Virus record (IMG/VR): IMGVR_UViG_3300030109_000449
Location: 8,294 to 51,782 of that record
Length of the DNA stretch: 43,489 nucleotides
Source: a virus
Strand: one strand, 5' to 3'
Every line of letters starts with the position of its first letter. The stretch's first letter is position 1. The notes beneath the pieces are model-generated. The model was not told where the DNA came from. It did no database searches and worked only from the letters and a program-made list of their open reading frames with translations. A program made the position numbers and the translations under genes. Below, piece after piece: positions 29,317-36,728 of this stretch.

Positions 29317-30868
29317 TATAATACCTCCTGACCTTTCTCAAAAAGAAAAAGCATTAGAGTTGGCTAAAAAAGATATTGTTACTTTTGGTCAAATGTTTCT
29401 ACCAGAAGATTTTATGAAATCAACTCCTGCTCCATATCAATACGAGTTAAGCAATATATTGTTAGGAGAAGAAAAACGTGTTTGTATTATACTTCCTAGA
29501 GGTCATGCAAAATCTACTTTAGCTAAAACAGCATTATTACATCAATTATATTTTTCACCTCCAGATAAAAAACAATTTATAGCTTGGGTGTCAGAAGAAC
29601 AGTCACAAGCTATTGACCACATTAAATATATACAAAACCATATTGATATAAATCCTGCTTTACAATACTACTTTGGAGACTTAAAAGGAACTAAGTGGAC
29701 AGAGAAAGAATTTACTACAGCTAGAGGTGACAGAATTATAGCTAAAGGTACAAGCCAACGTTTACGTGGTCGTTCTCAGCTAGGACTAAGATATACTAAT
29801 ATTATACTTGATGACTTTGAGTCAGAGTTAAACACTAAAACACCAGATAGAAGAAGGGAGATTAAAGAATGGGTAATGTCTACGGTAGAGCCCGCATTAG
29901 AAAATTCAAAAGAAAACGAAGGTTCAATATGGCTTATTGGTACAATAGTCCATTACGACTCTTTTCTACAAGGCGTTTATGACGGGTGGCTAGATGCAGA
30001 GAAAGAAAAAAGAAAATCTGCTTGGAATGTTTTATATAAGAAAGCTATGGTTGACGATGTTCCTTTATGGCCTAGTTATTTTACAAAAACAAAACTAGAT
30101 GACATTAAAAGAAGGTTTACTGAAATGGGACTTGTGCATAAGTTTGCACAGGAGTACATGAATGAAGCAAGAGATTTAGAAAGTGCGAAGTTTCACATTA
30201 ATAGAATAAATTATTATAAAGGAAATCTTACTGAAAGAAATGGATTTAACTATATGATGATAGATGATTCTGCTATACCTGTAAATGTATATATGGGAGT
30301 AGACTTAGCTTACGAAGCAAATGCAAGGAGCGACTACCAGGTGATAATGGTAATTGGTATTGATAGCGATAGAAATATATATGTTATTGATTATTACAGA
30401 GAACATTCGCCTTTATATGATATGCCAAAAAGAATTGTAGATATGGCAAAAGAATTTCACCCAGTAAGAAGGGTTAACGTAGAAAAAGTTGGAGCTCAAG
30501 GATTAGTAAAAGATTATGTAAATCAACTTGTCGGCAAGGAAAGAAAACTTGCACCTGGATTGTCTCAAGGTGTTAGACCTCCTGCTGGTATCAAAAAAGA
30601 AGATAGGTTAGAAGCATTGCTTTGTCCTATTGTAAATCGAAGAAAAATGTTTATTAAGAAAGAACACTCAAACCTAGTCGATGAAATGTTTGAGTTTCCA
30701 AAAGGTAGAAATGATGACCTTTTAGACGGACTATGGTACGCTGTCACTACAGCAAAACCGCCTAAAAGTTCTGCTATAGACGCTAATAAACTAGAAGACA
30801 AAATCGTAAAGCTAGAAGAAAGTAAGGCAAAAAGAGTCATAAACTGGGTTACTGGTCAAAAAATATAA
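29282..30868 (+). CDS. terL: Terminase large subunit
   Basis: A 528-aa packaging motor. ATPase: LPRGHAKST (71-79) is Walker A, IILDDFE (174-180) Walker B, and WLIGTIVHYDS the coupling motif. Nuclease: Asp341 in GVDLAYE, Glu401 in NVEKVGAQG, and the Asp pair in GRNDDLLDG (478-479). It translocates DNA into the prohead and cuts the concatemer. Starts inside the cyclotransferase-like gene. The C-terminal tail is Lys-rich. Strong identification. Confidence 0.95.
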   Translation: MKKNTKKPENFNIIPPDLSQKEKALELAKKDIVTFGQMFLPEDFMKSTPAPYQYELSNILLGEEKRVCIILPRGHAKSTLAKTALLHQLYFSPPDKKQFIAWVSEEQSQAIDHIKYIQNHIDINPALQYYFGDLKGTKWTEKEFTTARGDRIIAKGTSQRLRGRSQLGLRYTNIILDDFESELNTKTPDRRREIKEWVMSTVEPALENSKENEGSIWLIGTIVHYDSFLQGVYDGWLDAEKEKRKSAWNVLYKKAMVDDVPLWPSYFTKTKLDDIKRRFTEMGLVHKFAQEYMNEARDLESAKFHINRINYYKGNLTERNGFNYMMIDDSAIPVNVYMGVDLAYEANARSDYQVIMVIGIDSDRNIYVIDYYREHSPLYDMPKRIVDMAKEFHPVRRVNVEKVGAQGLVKDYVNQLVGKERKLAPGLSQGVRPPAGIKKEDRLEALLCPIVNRRKMFIKKEHSNLVDEMFEFPKGRNDDLLDGLWYAVTTAKPPKSSAIDANKLEDKIVKLEESKAKRVINWVTGQKI

Positions 30869-30876
30869 TATTTGTC

Positions 30877-30906
30877 TTGACTTTAATAGATAAAATTCTT
30901 TATTTT
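30877..30906 (+). promoter_or_regulatory. Candidate promoter between terL and portal
   Basis: TTGACT (30877-30882), 18-base spacer, TATTTT (30901-30906). The portal ATG follows 27 bases later with a GGGAG ribosome site. It would boost structural genes independently of the early rightward promoter. Confidence 0.5.
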
Positions 30907-30932
30907 TAGACTAAAAAATAAATTGGGAGTTT

Positions 30933-32936
30933 ATGGCTAATTACGACGAAAATAAATCAAAGCCTCAAGTTAGTAGAGAATTGTTTAGACGATGGAGAGA
31001 CGCTAGACAACAATGGGACGCTGAAGCAAGAAATGCAGTAGATTTTACTCTAGGAAATCATTATAGTAACGACGAATCAGATGCCCTACAAGCAGTAGGT
31101 CAAGCTGATTTTGTTATAGATAGGGTATACGCTGCTGTTGATAAATTAAAATCATTACTTACAGCAAGACCAGCAAGATTTTCTGTTATAGCTAGAGAAG
31201 ACTCTGATAACAAATTAGCAAATGTTTGGCGAACTATACTTGAATACGTATGGGATATTTCTAATGGAGATAGCACATTTAAACAAGTTGTTCACGATTA
31301 TGCTGTTACTGGACTGGGATATATGTATGTATATGTAGACCCTGAAGCAGATTATGGAAGAGGTGAAGTTAAGTATACTCACGTAGACCCTTTTAGAGTT
31401 TATGTAGACCCAGCATCAAGAGATAGATTTTTTAGCGATGCATCTGGTATTATATTGTCTACGTTTTTAACCAGGCAGCAAGTTTTAGACCTATATCCTC
31501 AAATGGAAGAGTTTATTGACGATATAGAAGTTGGAAATAATTCTTTATACGGAGAAGACTATCCAACATCTACTTTAAAAAACAGCAACAACGTATTAAC
31601 TCCCGCTGAAGCAAAAGATTTAGATTATAACGTAAATCAAAAATATCAAATACTTGATAGATTTTACAAAGTAAAAGTTCCTTTCTACAGACTGTTTAAC
31701 ACTTTAGATGGAAGCGAAAAAATAATAGATGTAGAAACTTATGCTTCTATTATAGAGCAAGAAGAAACTATGATTGCTATTGAAAATGGCGCTGTAGAAG
31801 TAGAAGAGATTATGCAAACAAGAATTATGCAATGCAGTAGCATGGGCGAAACTTTGCTTTATGAGCGTATTCTAAACACTGATATATATCCAATTGTTCC
31901 ATTTGCGAATATTTGGACTAATACTCCCTATCCAAAATCAGATGTGAACAAGGTTAAAGATTCACAAAGACTTTTAAATAAGTTATTTTCTCTAACCTTG
32001 TCACACGCTCAATCTGCTGCTGGATTAAAGCTTTTAATACCAGAAGGTAGTGTTGATAGTGTTAGTCAGTTAGAAAAAGATTGGGCTAATCCAAATGCGG
32101 TTATTGAATATAACCCAGAATTTGGTGAGCCACATTACCCACAACCAGCTCCGCTTACTAGCGAGTTTTATTATTTAATTGATAGGGTAGAAAAATATAT
32201 AGATTTAAACTTTGGTATACCTGAGTTATTACAAGGGTTTAAGGACTCGGCTCCAGAATCTGTTAGAGGCACAATGCTTTTATCAGAAATGGGAGAATCT
32301 AGAGGTAAATCAAAGTTAAGAGATATTGAATCAAGTTTATCTGTGGTTGGTCAAGTTGTTTACAACTTAGCTAAAGACCATTATAAATTTGCAAAAACAT
32401 TTAGAATTGTACAACCAAATAATGATATTACTGAATTTTCAGTTAATATGAGATTGTATGACGATAAATCGAAGGAATTGTTAACCTTGCAGAATGATAT
32501 TCAGCTTGGTCAACATGATATTCGAATTATATCAGGGTCAACTTTACCTAGCAACAAGGTATCTGAATACAACATGTATCTTGATGCGTATAAGCTTGGA
32601 CTGGTAGATGATGTCGAGGTTTTAAAGAAAACTGAAATCTTTGACAAAGAAGGTGTTCTTCAAAGAAAAGGACGCATGGCACAAATGCAACAATATATTG
32701 CACAACTTGAAAATCAAGTAAAGAAACTAAGCGGCGATTTACAAACATCTGAACGTGAGCAGGTATCTGCTAGAAAACGTACAGAAGTTGAGAAGTTTAA
32801 ATCTAATTTAAGCGAAATTACGTCTGCTACTAAAGTTAAAGAAAAAGAAAGCGCAATGAGGTTAGGTAATTTGATTAGTCAGGCAGAAAAGAATTTGGAG
32901 GAAGAAAACAATAACAACCCTGGTTCCGAGCAATAA
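30933..32936 (+). CDS. Portal protein
   Basis: A 667-aa protein beginning with a charged helical region (LFRRWRDARQQWDAEARNAVDF). YTHVDPFRVYVDPASRD (150-166) is the wing/crown core typical of P22-like portals, and HDYAVTGLGYMYVYVDPEA precedes it. A coiled-coil C-terminus (QYIAQLENQVKKLSGDLQTSERE, ~590-640) may form the barrel. It is the dodecameric entry channel for DNA at the capsid vertex. Position after terL and before scaffold is the standard order. Confidence 0.9.
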   Translation: MANYDENKSKPQVSRELFRRWRDARQQWDAEARNAVDFTLGNHYSNDESDALQAVGQADFVIDRVYAAVDKLKSLLTARPARFSVIAREDSDNKLANVWRTILEYVWDISNGDSTFKQVVHDYAVTGLGYMYVYVDPEADYGRGEVKYTHVDPFRVYVDPASRDRFFSDASGIILSTFLTRQQVLDLYPQMEEFIDDIEVGNNSLYGEDYPTSTLKNSNNVLTPAEAKDLDYNVNQKYQILDRFYKVKVPFYRLFNTLDGSEKIIDVETYASIIEQEETMIAIENGAVEVEEIMQTRIMQCSSMGETLLYERILNTDIYPIVPFANIWTNTPYPKSDVNKVKDSQRLLNKLFSLTLSHAQSAAGLKLLIPEGSVDSVSQLEKDWANPNAVIEYNPEFGEPHYPQPAPLTSEFYYLIDRVEKYIDLNFGIPELLQGFKDSAPESVRGTMLLSEMGESRGKSKLRDIESSLSVVGQVVYNLAKDHYKFAKTFRIVQPNNDITEFSVNMRLYDDKSKELLTLQNDIQLGQHDIRIISGSTLPSNKVSEYNMYLDAYKLGLVDDVEVLKKTEIFDKEGVLQRKGRMAQMQQYIAQLENQVKKLSGDLQTSEREQVSARKRTEVEKFKSNLSEITSATKVKEKESAMRLGNLISQAEKNLEEENNNNPGSEQ

Positions 32937-32960
32937 GCTAAATCAGGAGAGGAGAAAAAC

Positions 32961-33728
32961 ATGGCAAAAGAAGAACAACAACAGGTTGAACAACAAGACC
33001 CAATAGTAGATTCTGTAGTGGAAGAAACAATTTCATTAGAAGAACCTGCCGTAGAAGAAGGTGTGGAAGCATCTGAGGCTGTAGATTGGGAACAAGAAGC
33101 TAAAAAGTTTCAATCAATGTACGACAAGAAAACAGCAGAGCATGAGAATCTTACAAGAGAGTCGCAAGACTTACTTCAATTAAAAGATACTTTAAACTCT
33201 AGACCTGAACTTGTAAATGTAATTGAAAAAAGTCTTGCTGGAGAATCTATTGAGGACAAAGCTAAAGAGAAAAGTACAACCCCAGATAGCTTTGACCCTT
33301 GGGACGCCTACTACAAGCCAGACTCAGAATCTTACAAATTTAGAGTAAGTCAAGAGAAACAGCTTGTACATGAAACAGTAGATAACGAGTTAGCTAAACT
33401 ACAAAATCAAATGGCGATGAATAACTTAAAAACAGAATTGGTTTCAGAACATAATCTTGGAAAAGAAGACGCTGAAAGATTTTTACAATTTGCAACAACA
33501 CCAAAAGCTAACCTTCCTATTGAAACACTTATTAAAGTGTGGAAAGAGAACGAAGGCAAAGGTGTTAAAGTAAGTGAAAATATGGAAGCAGTTAAAAAAA
33601 CTAAATCAATTCCTAAACCAGCTGGAGTCGTTCAGGGTGGTCAACAACCACAAAAATCTGAAGCAGACCAAGTTTGGGATAGAGTTATGAGCGCTGGTAC
33701 TCGTGGTAGGCTAACTAAACAATCATAA
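32961..33728 (+). CDS. Scaffolding-like protein, 255 aa
   Basis: N-terminus very acidic (EEQQQVEQQDPIVDSVVEETISLEEPAVEEGVEA), then a helical region (FQSMYDKKTAEHENLTRESQDLLQLKDTLN) and a basic end. No protease motif. It lies between portal and capsid with AGGAG upstream, the usual place and composition for a head scaffold. Assignment from context and composition. Confidence 0.7.
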   Translation: MAKEEQQQVEQQDPIVDSVVEETISLEEPAVEEGVEASEAVDWEQEAKKFQSMYDKKTAEHENLTRESQDLLQLKDTLNSRPELVNVIEKSLAGESIEDKAKEKSTTPDSFDPWDAYYKPDSESYKFRVSQEKQLVHETVDNELAKLQNQMAMNNLKTELVSEHNLGKEDAERFLQFATTPKANLPIETLIKVWKENEGKGVKVSENMEAVKKTKSIPKPAGVVQGGQQPQKSEADQVWDRVMSAGTRGRLTKQS

Positions 33729-33744
33729 ATAGTTAGGAGACAAA

Positions 33745-35118
33745 ATGGCTATAAACAAAGGAATACTTAAAGCTTCCGACGTTACAGCTTCAACAACAAG
33801 TGCTGGTTACGGGCAGGCCCCAGACCAAAGAAAACTGTATGATTTCTCTGATAGAGTTGCGGAATTAACTCCAGAAGAATCACCTTTTTTCACCTACTTG
33901 GCTAATGTTTCTAAAGTTGCGACTGATGATAATGTTTTCAGATTTCTTGAAAACAGAAGTCAAATCAATCACACTGACAGAAGCTTTTTGTTAGCAGCAG
34001 CACCAAATGGTACTGATGCAGTTGTAAAAAATAGAGTTTACGGATTTACCGTTGATACAGCAGCAGGAGCTGCAGTAAACTTCCTTACCAAAGGAATGGT
34101 ATTTGCAGTAAGCACTCTAGATGGTAACGCGGGATATACTCAAGCTTTGGTTAGAGTTGAATCTGGTCCAGAAGTATCTGGCTCAACTTCAACCTTCCAA
34201 GGTAGAGTAATTGGCTTGTCTGATGCTAATACATCTTCTGGTTACAATGTTCTTGAAGATAACGATGTATGTCAAATTATTGGTACATCATTTGAAGAAG
34301 GAACTGCGTCACCAGACACATTTTCAGACAGTCTAGATGACGGATTTGGTTATACACAAATCTTTAAAACAGCTTGTGAACTAACAAACACAGCAATCGC
34401 AACACGTCACCGTGGATATGCGAATGAGTTTGATAGAATATGGGCTCAGAAATTACGCGAGCATAAAATTGACATTGAAAGAGCAATGCTTTTCGGTCAA
34501 AAAGCTCGTTACTCAGGCGTTCAATATACTGAAGGTCTAGTAGGAAACATATTAAAGAATGTTGCTCCAGTTGGCGCTGGTACAGCATTATCATACTCTT
34601 CAGGTAAAGCTTATCACAGAACTTTAGCTGAATCAGAGTTAACATATGACCAACTACTATCAGACTTAGAGGTTATATTTGACCCTGCAAGAGGCGGAGC
34701 AAGTGAAAAACTTGTTATGGCTTCTTTACCAATTATCTCATTTTTTAACAAAATGGGCGACGGTGCATTCGTAGATGCTTCTGTAGGTTACTCAAATGCT
34801 CCATATAGAATAAATATGGGCGAAGTAGACGGTGCTTTCGGACACAGATTAATGGAAATTAATACTGTACACGGAAGTATGTTCTTGGTTAAGCAACCTT
34901 TATTTAGAGGTATTACAAGTGGAATGATGGTTATGGCTGACATGAGTCAGTTAGCATATAGACCATTAGTAGGTAATGGATTAAATCGTGATACTCAAAT
35001 CATGACAAATGTACAAAGTGCAGATGAAGATTTGAGAAAAGACATGATTCTTACCGAAGCAGGTCTTGAAATCACACTTCCTGAATCTCATGCCCTATAC
35101 AACATAGAGGGGTTATAA
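33745..35118 (+). CDS. Major capsid protein
   Basis: A 457-aa protein right after the scaffold. VAELTPEESPFFTYLANVSKV and FEEGTASPDTF... then WAQKLREHKIDIERAMLFGQKARYSG occupy positions of the E-loop/spine helix in HK97-fold capsids of the SU10-like (DUF5309-type) group. The C-terminus, DMILTEAGLEITLPESHALYNIEGL, is characteristic of that group. It builds the icosahedral shell. GGAG precedes the ATG. Confidence 0.9.
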   Translation: MAINKGILKASDVTASTTSAGYGQAPDQRKLYDFSDRVAELTPEESPFFTYLANVSKVATDDNVFRFLENRSQINHTDRSFLLAAAPNGTDAVVKNRVYGFTVDTAAGAAVNFLTKGMVFAVSTLDGNAGYTQALVRVESGPEVSGSTSTFQGRVIGLSDANTSSGYNVLEDNDVCQIIGTSFEEGTASPDTFSDSLDDGFGYTQIFKTACELTNTAIATRHRGYANEFDRIWAQKLREHKIDIERAMLFGQKARYSGVQYTEGLVGNILKNVAPVGAGTALSYSSGKAYHRTLAESELTYDQLLSDLEVIFDPARGGASEKLVMASLPIISFFNKMGDGAFVDASVGYSNAPYRINMGEVDGAFGHRLMEINTVHGSMFLVKQPLFRGITSGMMVMADMSQLAYRPLVGNGLNRDTQIMTNVQSADEDLRKDMILTEAGLEITLPESHALYNIEGL

Positions 35119-35119
35119 G

Positions 35120-35584
35120 ATGAAATCAGATAGTATAAATAAAAACAGTGGAGCATACGGTTCATTACCACGAAAAGTGGTTCTTGTACCAGATGCAGCA
35201 ACTTACGAAATCAAAGCAGCAGACTCAGGCATCATTCATGTTTGCCCTGACCTTACTGCAGATATTGTAATTAGTTTACCAGCAGAAGAACAAGGATTAA
35301 GTTACGAGTTCTGGTATGGTGGAAGCTTAGCTGATGCTCAAGACTGGCAGTTCGACACAGGCGCAGATGTTAACTACTTCATTGGTGGATTAGTTCATAA
35401 TGACACTGATGGCGATGTAACAAACGTTGTAGACTCAGATGGCGATAGTAATTCAAAGGTTAGTGTTTTAACACCAATCGCAGGTACTATGGTTAAATTT
35501 GTTTGCAATGGTCAACAATGGTATTTAAACGGACACGTTGTGTCTGCTACAAATACTGCTATTGTATTTGCAGACCAGTCATAA
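35120..35584 (+). CDS. Putative head decoration or minor capsid protein, 154 aa
   Basis: Begins one base after the capsid stop. Beta-rich (KVVLVPDAATYEIKAADSGIIHVCPDLTADIVISLP), with Asp-rich loops and WYLNGHVV near the end, like small immunoglobulin/jelly-roll decoration proteins. No enzyme motif. Position directly after the major capsid protein supports a capsid-surface role, inferred. Confidence 0.6.
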   Translation: MKSDSINKNSGAYGSLPRKVVLVPDAATYEIKAADSGIIHVCPDLTADIVISLPAEEQGLSYEFWYGGSLADAQDWQFDTGADVNYFIGGLVHNDTDGDVTNVVDSDGDSNSKVSVLTPIAGTMVKFVCNGQQWYLNGHVVSATNTAIVFADQS

Positions 35585-35602
35585 TAGTTAATTAGGTACT
35601 AT

Positions 35603-35624
35603 GGAGTGGGTAAATTCCCACTCC
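35603..35624 (+). other. Intergenic hairpin after capsid genes
   Basis: GGAGTGGG-TAAATT-CCCACTCC, an eight-base perfect stem with a six-base loop, without a T run. Placed between the highly expressed capsid genes and the next ORF, it could slow transcription, protect the capsid mRNA or be a processing site. Confidence 0.55.
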
Positions 35625-35644
35625 GAAACCTATAAGGAAAAATT

Positions 35645-35860
35645 ATGTGGAAAATATTTAAAGACGACAACGATTATAACGAGAAAGCAATTATAGGGTT
35701 TATCTCATTTGCTATTATGGTTATGTTTGGATTAGTTGACCTGGGGACAGGATTGATGGGAAAAGATTTAGTTATCAATGACAATGTATATAATTCATTT
35801 GTTTGGGTAACATTAGGTAGCTTCGGTATAGCTGGAGCAGAAAAAGTTTATAAAAAATAA
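35645..35860 (+). CDS. Two-TM membrane protein, holin-like, 71 aa
   Basis: Charged N-terminus (MWKIFKDDNDYNEK), a hydrophobic segment from about residue 15 to 40 (AIIGFISFAIMVMFGLVDLGTG), a short polar loop and a second hydrophobic stretch (NSFVWVTLGSFGIAGAEKV). It resembles two-TM phage holins in size and layout, but the genome already has a 3-TM holin at 1214; it could be an antiholin or a head-associated membrane protein. AAGGAA lies before the ATG. Confidence 0.55.
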   Translation: MWKIFKDDNDYNEKAIIGFISFAIMVMFGLVDLGTGLMGKDLVINDNVYNSFVWVTLGSFGIAGAEKVYKK

Positions 35861-35872
35861 TAGGAGAATAAA

Positions 35873-36064
35873 ATGGCGAATTTTGATACTGTGACAAAAG
35901 TTATTATTAACGATATTAGCACACTAGCAAGTACAGCAAGCGGCTCTTTAGCTAAAGAAATCAATGACTATATTGAAACTATAGATGATGCAAAGCTTGT
36001 AGCTACTAACGCAGTTAGGTTAGATAGAACTAGAATTGCATATATTATAATTACTAAAGTTTAA
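35873..36064 (+). CDS. Hypothetical protein, 63 aa
   Basis: MANFDTVTKVIINDISTLAS is followed by a helical region and a hydrophobic strand end (IAYIIITKV). AGGAG eight to ten bases before the ATG; TAATG with the next gene. Likely a small structural or connector component; family unknown. Confidence 0.5.
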   Translation: MANFDTVTKVIINDISTLASTASGSLAKEINDYIETIDDAKLVATNAVRLDRTRIAYIIITKV

Positions 36065-36312
36065 TGGCTAATTGTCAACATTGTAATGAGCCAAATCCTG
36101 AAGGAATGTTTAACTGTCCATGTTGTGGACAAAGAGCTAATCCACCAAGGTGGAGTACTCAATTTGTTGTAAGAGAAAACAATCGTTTTGCAACAGCTAT
36201 TAGAAAAGACCAGATTGATATAAGAACAATGTCTCACAAAGAAGGTATGGAAAAGCTTAAAGAAGGAGCTTCTAAAGTATCTCGCAAGGGACAGTCAAGG
36301 AGGATAATATAA
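36064..36312 (+). CDS. Zinc-ribbon protein, 82 aa
   Basis: CQHCNEPNPEGMFNCPCCGQRANPP gives CxxC and CPCC pairs, a four-Cys zinc ribbon. The rest is basic (FATAIRKDQIDI; SKVSRKGQSRR). It may bind nucleic acid or a virion protein. Overlapping TAATG junctions on both sides suggest coupled, stoichiometric expression with the capsid-region small proteins. Confidence 0.6.
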   Translation: MANCQHCNEPNPEGMFNCPCCGQRANPPRWSTQFVVRENNRFATAIRKDQIDIRTMSHKEGMEKLKEGASKVSRKGQSRRII

Positions 36313-36425
36313 TGCCAATGGGTAAAGGAACTTACGGAAGTAAAAGAGGTAGACCACCTGCAAAAGGTAAAAAAGGTAAGAAAAAAAGAGGAATGAAACG
36401 TGCCAGCAAAAAAAAGAAAAAGTAA
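36312..36425 (+). CDS. Tiny very basic protein, 37 aa
   Basis: MPMGKGTYGSKRGRPPAKGKKG continues as Lys/Arg repeats to the end. GRPP resembles an AT-hook-like turn. Starts by TAATG overlap with the zinc-ribbon gene. Very short but consistent with a run of similar basic ORFs. Probably binds DNA or neutralises charge inside the head; inference. Confidence 0.6.
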   Translation: MPMGKGTYGSKRGRPPAKGKKGKKKRGMKRASKKKKK

Positions 36426-36585
36426 AAGACCAGGCTTGTATGCTAACATACACGCTAAACGTAGACGTATTAAAGCAGGTTCAGGAGAGAAAATGAGAAA
36501 GCCTGGAGCTAAAGGCGCTCCTACAAAAGCTCAATTTAAAAGAGCTGCTAAGACTGCTAAAAAACGTCGTCGTAAGAAGAAATAA
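36400..36585 (+). CDS. Very basic small protein, 61 aa
   Basis: GTG start (MPAKKRKSKRPGLYANIHAKRRRIKAGSGEKMRKPG) overlapping the previous gene by 26 bases, with AGAGGA seven bases upstream. The block GLYANIHAKRRRIKAGSGEKMRKPG is familiar from marine phage small proteins located near head genes. Probably a minor virion or DNA-binding protein; no proven function. Confidence 0.65.
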   Translation: MPAKKRKSKRPGLYANIHAKRRRIKAGSGEKMRKPGAKGAPTKAQFKRAAKTAKKRRRKKK

Positions 36586-36728
36586 TGAGAAGACCAGCTT
36601 TTGGAACACAAGTTAGAAAGTCTAACGGTAAAAAGAAAACTAGACAAGGTATGAGTAAAAATACTAAATACGGAAATAAGATGAGTAATAAAAATTACAA
36701 AAAACAATACAGAGGACAAGGTAGATAA
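36585..36728 (+). CDS. Basic, Asn/Gly-rich small protein, 47 aa
   Basis: MRRPAFGTQVRKSNGKKKTRQG with repeating K/N/Y residues to the end. Joined by TAATG at both ends, making it the third in a chain of basic small proteins. Family unknown; a nucleic-acid-binding or virion role is inferred. Confidence 0.55.
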   Translation: MRRPAFGTQVRKSNGKKKTRQGMSKNTKYGNKMSNKNYKKQYRGQGR

